From positions 37,818 to 82,694 of the forward strand of contig DGYI01000009.1 in NCBI GenBank assembly GCA_002396645.1: DNA of 44,877 nt, given 5' to 3'. Every line of letters begins with the position of its first letter. The first letter of the stretch is position 1. The position numbers were made by a program, and so were the translations under genes. Below the pieces are notes generated by a model, which ran no database searches, had not been told where the DNA came from, and saw only the letters and a list, made by a program, of their open reading frames with translations. Positions 1 through 8,499 of the stretch are shown piece after piece. This stretch comes from Firmicutes bacterium UBA5010. GTDB lineage: Bacteria; Bacillota; Clostridia; Tissierellales; Sedimentibacteraceae.

Positions 1-2250
1 GTTGATTATAAAGATATAGTCAGCGAGTGGGGAGAATCTCCGGGCAGTATTATGTCAAGCGATAATCGTGAATTTATGATACCAGGAACGATACAAAAAA
101 ATGTATTTATAGGTCTACAGCCCTCAAGAGGAGTGCATGAGGATGACTCTAAAGCATATCATGATAAAACTATGCCGCCTCATCACCAATATATAGCGTT
201 TTACAAGTGGCTAAGAGATGAATTTAAGGCGGATGCAATTATACATGTAGGAACACACGGAACCTTGGAATTTTTAAAAGGCAAGGAGTGCGGAATGAGC
301 GGGGATTGCTATCCCGACATGCTTCTTGGTGATTTGCCGCATATATATCTGTATTATTGCGGAAATCCGGCTGAATCAACCATAGCAAAAAGAAGGTCTC
401 ATGCCAATATAGTAAGCTATCAGCCTCCTGTATTTGTACAGGGAGAGCTGTACGGCGATTATTTGAAGATTAAAGACCTTATAGACAGCTATCACCATTC
501 GCTTGCGCTTTCACCTCAAAGCAGCAAAGAGGTATTGGCAAACATAGAAAAAATGGCTGAGGAGCTTAATTTGCCTAAAGAGCTGGACAATATGGAGAAT
601 GAGCTTTACAGGATGAATCTCAGCCTTATACCTAAAGGACTTCATATATTCGGACAGGGATTTGATGAAAAAGAGGGGCGGGAATATGCCAAGGCTTTAC
701 TGAGATACAGTCAAAATGGTGTAAATTCTTTAAGAAAGCTTGTTGCACTTTCAAAAGGATACGATATAGAAGCCCTTATGGATAGCAATGATTATGAACT
801 TATAAACAGAATAGAAGAAGAAGCAAGCTCAATTTTTTATTACTATATGACAAACAATGAGCTTCCGAACAATAATGAATATAAAAAAATCGCCGATGAA
901 TTGAAGAACTCACTTGAGTATGCCCATAAAATATCGGTTTCATCTCAGGAAAATAAAGAGATGGATGGACTTTTGCACGTATTGAATGACGGATACAATG
1001 AGCCTAAGCTTGCAGGAGATATTTACAGAAGCACTGAGGTGCTTCCGGCAGGATATAATCTGTATCAATTTGACCCAAGACTTATACCTTCAAAAACAGC
1101 ATATCAAAGAGGACTGAAAATAAGCGAAAATACCATTGAGGCATACAGATCTGAAAATAATTCATATCCGATTTCTACTGCTGTTGTTTTGTGGGGATTG
1201 GAGACATCGAGAACACAGGGAGAGACATTTTCTCAAATACTGTCTTATCTCGGAGTAAAATTATCAGACAGAAGCAGTGAATGGAGTCCTAAATTCGATA
1301 TAATTCCGATTGAGGAATTAAAAAGACCGAGAATAGATGTGACAATAAATATTTGCGGCTTCTTCAGAGATATGTTTCCTAATCTTATAGAAATGCTTAA
1401 TGATATATTCCTTAAAATATATGAGCTGGATGAAGCTGATGAGATGAATTATTTTAAAGCTAATTCAAGAAAAATATATAAAAAGCTTATAAACGAAGGA
1501 TATGAGGAAAAGGAAGCTTTTGATTTATCAATATCAAGGATTTTCGGGCCTAAGGAAGGCGGATACGGAAGCGGAATAACAAAGCTGTTTGAAACTAAGA
1601 ATTGGGAAACAGAAGAGCAGGTAGGAAATCTTTTTATGAACAATCTGCAATATGTGTATAACAGAAAAATGCACGGAAAAAAGGTAGAAGGACTGTATAA
1701 GGAAAACTTAAAAAGCGTTGAAATTGTTTCTCAGATAAGAAGCAGCCATGAATATGAAATTACGGACCTGGATCATTATTATGAATTTTTCGGCGGCTTG
1801 GCAAAATCCGTAGAAATTTCCCGCGGGAAAAAAGCAAAAATGTATATAACTGATACGACAAATGAGCGTATTTATACTGAGAGTGTGGAAAAATCCATTG
1901 CAAGAGGAATCAGAACAAGAGTATTAAATCCAAAATGGATAGACGGAATGCTTGAGCATAAATACCACGGCGTTCAGAAAATCGCGCAAAGATTTGAAAA
2001 TGTTATGGGACTTGCGGCTACAACAAACAGTGTTGAAGGTTGGATATATGATGATATGCACAGCTGCTATGTTGAAGATGATGAGCTTAGAAAGCGCCTT
2101 CAGGAAAACAACCCCTATGCCTATATGAATATACTTGAACAAATGATGGAGTATTACAACAGAGGATATTGGAATGCCAGCGAAGAGCAGATTAATAAAA
2201 TTAAAGAAATATACCTTGAGCTTGAAGATAAAATAGAAGAAAAACTTTAA
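1..2250 (+). CDS. cobN: Cobaltochelatase large subunit CobN (3' part)
   Basis: The reading frame is open from base 1, so the N-terminal part lies upstream of the window; the first internal ATG (52) is not the true start. The CobN/BchH signature is clear: HVGTHGTLEFLKGKECGMSG followed by the LPHIYLYYCGNPAESTIAKRR block near residues 80-140 of the visible part, and conserved FFRDMFP and PKEGGYGSG segments further on. This family is the large, porphyrin-binding subunit that inserts a divalent metal (cobalt in the CobN branch) into a tetrapyrrole with ATP hydrolysed by two AAA+ partners. Genes for two such partners follow within 24 and 15 bp, so the three probably form one complex in the cytoplasm. 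The BchH branch (Mg) is the alternative, but the cobalt-uptake and B12 genes downstream favour cobalt. Confidence 0.9.
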   Translation, partial: VDYKDIVSEWGESPGSIMSSDNREFMIPGTIQKNVFIGLQPSRGVHEDDSKAYHDKTMPPHHQYIAFYKWLRDEFKADAIIHVGTHGTLEFLKGKECGMSGDCYPDMLLGDLPHIYLYYCGNPAESTIAKRRSHANIVSYQPPVFVQGELYGDYLKIKDLIDSYHHSLALSPQSSKEVLANIEKMAEELNLPKELDNMENELYRMNLSLIPKGLHIFGQGFDEKEGREYAKALLRYSQNGVNSLRKLVALSKGYDIEALMDSNDYELINRIEEEASSIFYYYMTNNELPNNNEYKKIADELKNSLEYAHKISVSSQENKEMDGLLHVLNDGYNEPKLAGDIYRSTEVLPAGYNLYQFDPRLIPSKTAYQRGLKISENTIEAYRSENNSYPISTAVVLWGLETSRTQGETFSQILSYLGVKLSDRSSEWSPKFDIIPIEELKRPRIDVTINICGFFRDMFPNLIEMLNDIFLKIYELDEADEMNYFKANSRKIYKKLINEGYEEKEAFDLSISRIFGPKEGGYGSGITKLFETKNWETEEQVGNLFMNNLQYVYNRKMHGKKVEGLYKENLKSVEIVSQIRSSHEYEITDLDHYYEFFGGLAKSVEISRGKKAKMYITDTTNERIYTESVEKSIARGIRTRVLNPKWIDGMLEHKYHGVQKIAQRFENVMGLAATTNSVEGWIYDDMHSCYVEDDELRKRLQENNPYAYMNILEQMMEYYNRGYWNASEEQINKIKEIYLELEDKIEEKL

Positions 2251-2273
2251 TTGGAGGAAATTGGACACAAACT

Positions 2274-3299
2274 ATGAGTAAGAAGATAATATCATATCCG
2301 TTTTGCGCTATTGTAGGGCAGGAAAGAATGAAAAAAGCACTTATACTGAATATAATAAACCCTCTTTTAGGCGGTGTTTTAATCAGAGGAGAAAAGGGAA
2401 CTGCAAAATCTACAGCAGTAAGAGCTCTTGCCGAGCTTTTACCTCTTAGGGAGGAAGTAGAAGGCTGTATGTTTTCCTGCGACCCGAACGATGACAGCTA
2501 TTGGTGCGAAAGCTGCAAGGCTTCGGCGGATAGAACAGCAATCAAAAAGAAAATGCGTGTAGTCAATTTGCCTATAAGTGCGACCGAGGACAGAGTTGTA
2601 GGCACTTTAGACATTGAGCATGCTATAAAAACGGGAGAAAAGAAATTTGAATCGGGTATACTTGCAGAAGCGAACAGAAATATCCTGTATGTTGATGAGG
2701 TAAATTTACTTGATGATCATGTTGTTGATGTATTGCTGGATTCGGCTGCTATGGGTGTTAACTCCATTGAAAGAGAAGGAATTTCATATAGTCATCCGGC
2801 GAAATTTGTGCTTGTAGGAACAATGAACCCTGAGGAGGGAGACCTAAGACCTCAGTTGATAGACAGATTCGGGCTGGTTGTTGATATATACGGTGAAGAT
2901 GATGTCGATTCTAGAGTAGAGATAATACAAAGGCGTATAGCCTTTGAGGATAATCCTGAAGCTTTTGCAAATCAATATAAATCCGAGCAGGAAAACTTAG
3001 CGGAAAAAATAGAAAATGCGAAAAAACTCCTGCATAATATAATCTATTCAAAAGAATGTTTAAAACTTGCGGCTCAAATAGCTATAGACTTAGGCGTTGA
3101 CGGGCACAGAGCGGATATCACATTTATAAAAACCGCAATCACTCATGCTGCATACAGAGGAAATAATAATGTCGATAAGGAAGATTTAACGGTAGCTGCC
3201 GAGCTTACATTGCCTCACAGAATGAGAAGAAAACCGTTTGAGGATGGCTATGTGGATTTTGAAAAAATATATGAAATCATAGAAAATGCCTCTATATAA
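2274..3299 (+). CDS. Mg-chelatase I-type AAA+ ATPase subunit
   Basis: 341 residues, typical of stand-alone ChlI/BchI. Walker A GEKGTAKST is at residues 39-47, Walker B ILYVDE at about 137-142, and the family segment GTMNPEEGDLRPQLIDRFGL follows. Four cysteines at 65, 69, 78 and 81 (CMFSC and CESC) sit in the insertion before the H2 region, where some family members are redox-sensitive. It should be the ATP-hydrolysing ring that drives metal insertion by the preceding CobN. The ATG lies about 16 nt after GGAGG (2253-2257), a long spacing, but no better in-frame start is visible. The next gene is a paralogue starting 15 bp downstream. Confidence 0.88.
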   Translation: MSKKIISYPFCAIVGQERMKKALILNIINPLLGGVLIRGEKGTAKSTAVRALAELLPLREEVEGCMFSCDPNDDSYWCESCKASADRTAIKKKMRVVNLPISATEDRVVGTLDIEHAIKTGEKKFESGILAEANRNILYVDEVNLLDDHVVDVLLDSAAMGVNSIEREGISYSHPAKFVLVGTMNPEEGDLRPQLIDRFGLVVDIYGEDDVDSRVEIIQRRIAFEDNPEAFANQYKSEQENLAEKIENAKKLLHNIIYSKECLKLAAQIAIDLGVDGHRADITFIKTAITHAAYRGNNNVDKEDLTVAAELTLPHRMRRKPFEDGYVDFEKIYEIIENASI

Positions 3300-3314
3300 G
3301 GAAAAGGTGCTTAT

Positions 3315-5183
3315 ATGAAAATAGATTATTGCTTTCCTTTTTCAGCAGTAATAGGACAAGAAAAGATAAAAAGAGCTTTAATACTAAATGCTGTGAACCA
3401 TAAAATCGGAGGAGTACTGATAAGCGGAGAAAAGGGAACCGCTAAATCTACACTTGTCAGAGGGCTTGCAAATGTTTTAAGCGATATAAGGCTTGTGAAT
3501 CTCCCTTTAAATGTTACAGAAGACAGACTGGTCGGAAGCATAGATATAAAAAAGGCAGTCGATGAAGGAAAAAGTGTGTTGGACAGCGGGATACTAAAAG
3601 ATGCGCACAATCAAATCTTATATATAGATGAAGTAAATCTTTTAAGCGAATACATTGTAAATATTTTGCTCGAAGTAAATTCCATAAAAGTCAATAATAT
3701 TCAAAGAGAAGGAATTTCATGCTCGCATCCTTGTGATTTTATGCTTATAGGCTCTATGAATCCTGAGGAAGGCTTATTGCGCTCACAATTTATCGACAGA
3801 TTCGGATTGTATGTAGAAGCCGTTTCTGAGGATGACATAGATATTCGTACCGAGATAATTCTGAGAAGACTTGAGTATGAGAAAAATCCTAAGCTATACT
3901 GCGAGAAATGGAAAGAAGAAAACGAAAAGCTTAGATTATTAATACAGGAAAGTAAAAATAAGCTGAATTTCATAACAATATCAAAAGATAATTTAGACCT
4001 TGCCGCAAGTATTTCACAAGAAGGAAAATGCGCCGGACACAGAGCTGAAATTATACTTATTGAAACAGCGAGAGCTATTGCCGCGCTAAAGGGCAAAAGC
4101 ATAATAGAAGAAGATTTTATAAAAGAAGCGACAGAATATGTACTTCCGCATAGACTCAGAGAAAAAATTAACATAGATGAAATTACAGATGAACATGATA
4201 AAGAAAATCAAAATCCCTCAGATGATAATCTTAATCAAGGTAAGGATAATCAAGCTGAAGGAAGCAGTGAAAGTATTGATAAATCATCTGGAAACAATAC
4301 AGGAATAAGTGAAGATGTCCAAAGTGTCGAGGAAGAAGATGTTGATGATATCCGAGAAATAAATGATAAACTGACAATTAAAACAAGCTTTGAAGCAAAG
4401 AAAGACCTAAAGGGCTTCGGGAAAAGAAACAAAGTAAAAACAGATACCAAGCAGGGAAGATATATCAGATATAAAATTCCTCGAGGTAAAATCAATGATA
4501 TCGCAATTGATGCGACTTTCAGAACTGCTGCATCCAAGCAGAAACAAAGGCAGAATAACGGACTTGCTCTTAACATAAAGTCAGAAGATTTAAGAGAAAA
4601 GGTCAAGGAAAGAAGAACAGGAGCAGAAATATTGTTTCTAGTAGATGCAAGCGGGTCTATGGGTGCAAAAAGACGTATGGGAGCAGTAAAAGGAGCAGTA
4701 TTATCACTTTTAAATGACGCATATCAAAAAAGAGACAGCGTCGGGGTTATAGCTTTCAGAAAAGACAGAGCAGATGTTTTGCTTAATATAACAAGAAGCG
4801 TAGATTTAGCTCAAAAATATCTCAAGGATATATCAACCGGAGGTAAAACACCTTTAGCGCTTGGATTGTATAAATCTTATGAGATTTTAAAGACAAATAG
4901 AATTAAGAATAAAAATGCTTTGCAGTACCTGGTAGTAGTATCCGACGGAAAGGCTAACGTGGGGCTGAAAACGAGTGATTGCTTAGGAGATGCGCTTATG
5001 CTTGCAGATAAAATAAAGTCCGACGGCATCAGGAGTATAGTTATTGATACCGAAGGCGGATATATTCAATATGGTTTTGCCAAAGAGCTGGCAGAAAGAT
5101 TAGATGCAAGCTATATCAAAATGAGCAACATTAATAAATTAGAAATTGAGTCTAATATAAAAGACTTGATAAAAATAAATTAA
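3315..5183 (+). CDS. Mg-chelatase D-type subunit, AAA+ plus VWA
   Basis: 622 residues in three parts. Residues 1-290 form an AAA+ domain nearly parallel to the preceding ChlI-like protein, with an intact Walker A (GEKGTAKST, 38-46) and ILYIDEVNLL Walker B. Residues about 290-345 are a very acidic, Asp/Glu/Asn-rich linker. The C-terminal third is a von Willebrand factor A domain with the MIDAS motif DASGSMGA near residue 444. This is the BchD/ChlD architecture, the adaptor between the ATPase ring and the large CobN/BchH subunit. In many BchD proteins the AAA+ site is degenerate; here it looks complete. Part of the cobN-chlI-chlD-type set in one operon. Confidence 0.87.
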   Translation: MKIDYCFPFSAVIGQEKIKRALILNAVNHKIGGVLISGEKGTAKSTLVRGLANVLSDIRLVNLPLNVTEDRLVGSIDIKKAVDEGKSVLDSGILKDAHNQILYIDEVNLLSEYIVNILLEVNSIKVNNIQREGISCSHPCDFMLIGSMNPEEGLLRSQFIDRFGLYVEAVSEDDIDIRTEIILRRLEYEKNPKLYCEKWKEENEKLRLLIQESKNKLNFITISKDNLDLAASISQEGKCAGHRAEIILIETARAIAALKGKSIIEEDFIKEATEYVLPHRLREKINIDEITDEHDKENQNPSDDNLNQGKDNQAEGSSESIDKSSGNNTGISEDVQSVEEEDVDDIREINDKLTIKTSFEAKKDLKGFGKRNKVKTDTKQGRYIRYKIPRGKINDIAIDATFRTAASKQKQRQNNGLALNIKSEDLREKVKERRTGAEILFLVDASGSMGAKRRMGAVKGAVLSLLNDAYQKRDSVGVIAFRKDRADVLLNITRSVDLAQKYLKDISTGGKTPLALGLYKSYEILKTNRIKNKNALQYLVVVSDGKANVGLKTSDCLGDALMLADKIKSDGIRSIVIDTEGGYIQYGFAKELAERLDASYIKMSNINKLEIESNIKDLIKIN

Positions 5184-5206
5184 AAAAATTTCAAGGAGAT
5201 AAAGAA

Positions 5207-5764
5207 ATGAAAAAATTATTAATTACATTATTAGCGGTAGGCGTATCGGTAGCTATGCTTACAGCATGTGCAAAAGATGAGGAAAAAGACAAAGGCAACA
5301 ATGATATTCAAAATGAGGAAAATCAAAAAGACGCCGATCAGGAATCCAAATTTGAAGAAAAAGATGGATTACTTGAATATTCAGGAACAGAAAACAATCC
5401 TTTTGATCAAACAGGCTTTAAAATTATTGTGAAAAAAGGAGATGGCGGATATGCCAAGTTTATAAAAACAGATTTAGAAGGCAGAGAAACAGTTGATTAC
5501 TATACATTTGATTATTCTAACAATGCAGTTGAAAAGTACTATTATGTTTCAGCAATGGGAACAGCATTCTATTACTATTTCGATTTAGAAAAAAATGAAT
5601 TGGTAAAGGTTGAAAACGGAAATCACGAAGACAGCACTCAAGGAATGAAAGATTCGGGAAGATGGGATAAAGCTGCTTCAGGAATGGTTGATGAAGTAAA
5701 GAGCATAGAAGATTATTTTGTAAAACAATTCGGCAAGTCAATCAAGGATTTTGTTTTGGAATAA
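5207..5764 (+). CDS. Uncharacterised lipoprotein in cobalt operon
   Basis: 185 residues. It begins with a type II signal peptide: MKKLL, a hydrophobic stretch and the lipobox LTAC with the lipidated Cys at residue 21. A highly charged Asp/Glu/Lys/Asn linker (about residues 22-55) tethers a small soluble domain rich in Tyr, Phe and Lys. It should be anchored on the outer face of the membrane. I do not recognise the family. SD AAGGAG at 5192-5197 supports the ATG. It sits 23 bp after the ChlD-type gene and 34 bp before cobJ, so it is probably co-expressed with metal insertion and B12 genes; a role in binding cobalt or a corrinoid outside the cell is only inference from position. Confidence 0.7.
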   Translation: MKKLLITLLAVGVSVAMLTACAKDEEKDKGNNDIQNEENQKDADQESKFEEKDGLLEYSGTENNPFDQTGFKIIVKKGDGGYAKFIKTDLEGRETVDYYTFDYSNNAVEKYYYVSAMGTAFYYYFDLEKNELVKVENGNHEDSTQGMKDSGRWDKAASGMVDEVKSIEDYFVKQFGKSIKDFVLE

Positions 5765-5798
5765 TATTTTTAACAGTACAGGAAGAGAAGGACATCTG

Positions 5799-6530
5799 AT
5801 GAAATTATATGTTGTAGGCTTTGGAGCAGGCGGATACGAATATATGACTATCCAGGCAAAGGAAGCAATAGAAAAAAGCAATATTGTAGCGGGATATACA
5901 GTATATGTGGATCTTATAAAAGAACATTTTAAAGATAAGGAGTTTTATTCGACTCCTATGATGCAGGAGATAGACCGCTGCAAATGGGCAATAGAAAAAG
6001 CAAAAGAAGGAAATAACGTTGCAATGGTATGCAGCGGAGACAGCGGAGTTTATGGAATGGCAAGCCTTATCTATGAATTGGCTGGAGAAGATAACAGCCT
6101 TGAGATAGAGGTTATATCAGGAGTTACTGCGGCTCTTAGCGGAGGTGCTGTTTTGGGAGCTCCTCTTACTCATGACTTTGCTGTAATAAGTCTGAGTGAT
6201 TTGCTGACACCTATGGAGCTTATTAAAAAAAGAATTGAGTGTGCCTCAATGAGCGATTTTGTTATATGTATATATAATCCCTCAAGCAAGAAAAGAGCAA
6301 GCTATCTGAGCGAAGTATGCGAAATTATGCTTAAGCATAAAGATAAGGACACTGTTTGCGGATATGTAAAAAACATAGGGCGAGAGGGAGAAAAAAGTAA
6401 GATACTCAGCTTAGAGGAACTAAAAACTGCTGAAGTTGATATGTTCACAACAGTTTTTATAGGTAACAGTCAGACAAGAATAATAAACGGAAAAATGGTG
6501 ACACCAAGAGGGTATTCAAATAAATATTAA
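5799..6530 (+). CDS. cobJ: Precorrin-3B/cobalt-factor III C17-methyltransferase
   Basis: 243 residues from the ATG at 5799, which has a GGAAGAGAAGG ribosome site at 5781-5791; an earlier in-frame ATG at 5751 overlaps the lipoprotein gene and would add 16 residues without a family match. The protein begins KLYVVGFGAGG, the glycine-rich loop of the SAM-dependent tetrapyrrole methylase superfamily, and has the VCSGDSGVYGMA and YNPSSKKR motifs of CobJ/CbiH. It methylates C17 with ring contraction of the corrin precursor. In an anaerobe with CbiK the substrate would be cobalt-precorrin-3 (CbiH type). Length matches stand-alone family members. Confidence 0.88.
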   Translation: MKLYVVGFGAGGYEYMTIQAKEAIEKSNIVAGYTVYVDLIKEHFKDKEFYSTPMMQEIDRCKWAIEKAKEGNNVAMVCSGDSGVYGMASLIYELAGEDNSLEIEVISGVTAALSGGAVLGAPLTHDFAVISLSDLLTPMELIKKRIECASMSDFVICIYNPSSKKRASYLSEVCEIMLKHKDKDTVCGYVKNIGREGEKSKILSLEELKTAEVDMFTTVFIGNSQTRIINGKMVTPRGYSNKY

Positions 6531-6570
6531 AATATATTAAATTTTAATATATTGAAAATATAATAAAAGG

Positions 6571-6668
6571 AGGACAAAGTGTGAAGAAAAGCACTTCACA
6601 CTATAGAAGAATCAAAAAACGATTCTTCATCTAAATTTATGATGCCGCAAAGCGGCATAATGGAGGTA
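6571..6668 (+). promoter_or_regulatory. Triple-hairpin leader of the cbiMNQO genes
   Basis: Three inverted repeats follow one another between cobJ and cbiM: AGTGTGAAG/CTTCACACT (6578-6602), GAAGAATC/GATTCTTC (6606-6628) and ATGCCGC/GCGGCAT with a three-base loop (6642-6658). The last hairpin ends a few bases before the cbiM ribosome site. None is followed by a clear U-run, so these look like leader-RNA structures or mRNA-processing sites rather than a terminator. The third hairpin and the bases after it recur, with compensating base changes, before the NUDIX gene at 33788-33806. Confidence 0.6.
6581..6634 (+). CDS. Possible 17-residue leader peptide before cbiM
   Basis: A GTG at 6581 lies 6-7 nt after a perfect AGGAGG and opens a frame MKKSTSHYRRIKKRFFI ending TAA at 6632-6634. 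The frame runs through the first two hairpins of the cbiM leader, so its translation would open or close them. The peptide is strongly basic and has no run of a single amino acid as in classic attenuators. It may only mark a ribosome loading site; coding is unproven. Confidence 0.35.
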   Translation: MKKSTSHYRRIKKRFFI

Positions 6669-6671
6669 ATT

Positions 6672-7433
6672 ATGTCTGAGAAACAAAAAAGATTAATTGT
6701 AGTAGCCATGGCATTTACAGTTATACTTGGTATTATGCCAAATGTTAATGCAATGCACATTATGGAGGGGTATTTACAAGCTAAATACTGTATTGCATGG
6801 GGTGTTCTATGTGTACCGTTTTTAATAGCAGGATTCTTTTCTATTAAAAAAGTAACAATGGAGCACAGAAGAGCCTTGCTGATTTTAGCTATGGCGGGGG
6901 CTTTCGCCTTTGTATTATCATCATTAAAAATTCCGTCAGTTACGGGAAGCAGCTCACACCCGACGGGAACAGGATTGGGAGCTATATTATTCGGTCCGAG
7001 CGTTATGAGCATTATAGGTATTATAGTATTATTATTTCAAGCCCTGCTTTTGGCGCACGGGGGCTTGACAACACTCGGAGCAAATACTTTTTCTATGGCT
7101 ATTGCAGGCCCGTTTTTAACATACGGAATATACAAGCTTGGAATGAAGTTTAAGTTTTCAAAATTTTTTACAGTTCTTATAGCTTCTGCTTTGGGAAATT
7201 TATTTACATACTGTGTAACATCGTTCCAATTGGCAATGGCATATCCTTCAGAAGTAGGCGGAATGATGGCATCAATGGGAAAATTCCTGACAATTTTTGC
7301 GCTTACACAAATACCTCTTGCAATAATTGAAGGTATATTAACTGCTTTGGTTATCGGAATATTGGAAAAATATGCAGCACCTGAATTATCCGACATAGGA
7401 TACTTAAAAGGAGGTATAACAAATGAAAATTAA
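6672..7433 (+). CDS. cbiM: ECF cobalt transporter substrate-binding subunit CbiM
   Basis: 253 residues. The ATG at 6672 follows GGAGG with 6-nt spacing; an in-frame ATG at 6639 falls inside a hairpin and is unlikely. After a hydrophobic leader ending NVNA comes MHIMEG (residues 28-33): in CbiM/NikM the processed Met-His N-terminus forms part of the metal site. About six more membrane spans follow, with SSSHPTGTGLGAILFGPSVM near residue 95, a hallmark of the family. CbiM is the S-component that captures Co2+ in the CbiMNQO energy-coupling-factor transporter. It overlaps cbiN by 11 bp. Confidence 0.93.
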   Translation: MSEKQKRLIVVAMAFTVILGIMPNVNAMHIMEGYLQAKYCIAWGVLCVPFLIAGFFSIKKVTMEHRRALLILAMAGAFAFVLSSLKIPSVTGSSSHPTGTGLGAILFGPSVMSIIGIIVLLFQALLLAHGGLTTLGANTFSMAIAGPFLTYGIYKLGMKFKFSKFFTVLIASALGNLFTYCVTSFQLAMAYPSEVGGMMASMGKFLTIFALTQIPLAIIEGILTALVIGILEKYAAPELSDIGYLKGGITNEN

Positions 7434-7722
7434 TGCTAAGATAATAATTATATCTTTACTGGTATGTGCCTTAATAGCAATAGTGCCTCTGTTATTAATT
7501 GAGTCTGAATTTGGAGGAGCTGACGGTGCAGCAGGAGATATTGTAACCGAAATTCTAGGTGTAGAAGAATACGAGCCTTGGGCAGAGCCTATAATTGAGC
7601 CGCCGGGAGGAGAGACAGAGTCACTTCTGTTTTGTCTGCAAGCAGCATTGGGAGCAGGAGTATTTGGATATGGCTTGGGAGTATTAATAGAAAGAAAAAG
7701 AAAAAAAGCGGCAGGAAAATAG
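7423..7722 (+). CDS. cbiN: Cobalt transporter accessory subunit CbiN
   Basis: 99 residues with an N-terminal membrane span (about 7-25), an extracellular loop with EFGGADGAAGDIVTEILG and YEPWAEPI, and a second span (about 67-88) ending in a basic tail. This is the standard CbiN layout; CbiN stimulates cobalt loading of CbiM. ATG at 7423 follows AAAGGAGG inside the end of cbiM, indicating translational coupling. The cbiQ gene starts 4 bp after its stop codon. Confidence 0.92.
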   Translation: MKINAKIIIISLLVCALIAIVPLLLIESEFGGADGAAGDIVTEILGVEEYEPWAEPIIEPPGGETESLLFCLQAALGAGVFGYGLGVLIERKRKKAAGK

Positions 7723-7725
7723 AAG

Positions 7726-8499
7726 ATGATAGATAGTATTGCATACTCATCAAAATTCAGATACAAAAGTCCATGCCTGAAGGCATTCTTTGCTGTTTCT
7801 GCTTTAATACTGTGTGTTATTGATAGATCTGTAATATTATCCCTTTTAGTGCTAGTGCTTATGGGAGCCCTGATTGCGTACAGCAGCAGGGTTTCCCTGC
7901 ATTTTTTTATGCATTTGATATCCGTTCCTGTTATATTTGTTCTGATAAGTACAATTGCAATTATGGTAAACATATCGGAATATCCTCTGTCAAGCTTTGC
8001 AATTCCTGTTTCCGACAAATTTATTACGATAAGCGAAAAAGGATTTTATGAGGGAATAAAGCTTATGCTTACTGCTCTTAGTGCGGTTTCCTGCTTATAT
8101 TTTTTATCATTTACAACCCCCATGATTGACATACTTATTGTTTTAAGGACTATACGCTGTCCTGCACTTATTATCGAATTAATTATGCTTATATACAGAT
8201 TTATATTCATTCTTCTGAATATCGCACAATCAATTTCCATATCACAAAAAAGCCGCCTTGGCAATAAGAGCTTTACCATCTCGTTAAAGTCGGCCGCAGC
8301 ATTAAGCTCTGTTTTACTTATACGTGCCTTAAGCTATTCGAGGTCTTTATACGATTCTATGGAGTCGCGATGCTATGATGGTGTCATATGTGTTTTGCAG
8401 GAAAGCAGAAAGGCTAAAGTGCATGAAATAATAGTCGTAGTTTTGATTGATGCTTTATTTATAGGTATTTGCTTAGTGGAATGGTGGTGGAAAGTTTGA
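7726..8499 (+). CDS. cbiQ: ECF cobalt transporter T-component CbiQ
   Basis: 257 residues, membrane protein with about five to six spans and the cytoplasmic coupling segments of ECF T-components; the C-terminal half has the SMESRCYDG stretch, matching the Ala-Arg-Gly type coupling motif region, where it docks on the ATPase. It links CbiM/CbiN to the CbiO ATPase. Its stop codon overlaps the probable TTG start of cbiO (TTGA). Confidence 0.9.
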   Translation: MIDSIAYSSKFRYKSPCLKAFFAVSALILCVIDRSVILSLLVLVLMGALIAYSSRVSLHFFMHLISVPVIFVLISTIAIMVNISEYPLSSFAIPVSDKFITISEKGFYEGIKLMLTALSAVSCLYFLSFTTPMIDILIVLRTIRCPALIIELIMLIYRFIFILLNIAQSISISQKSRLGNKSFTISLKSAAALSSVLLIRALSYSRSLYDSMESRCYDGVICVLQESRKAKVHEIIVVVLIDALFIGICLVEWWWKV

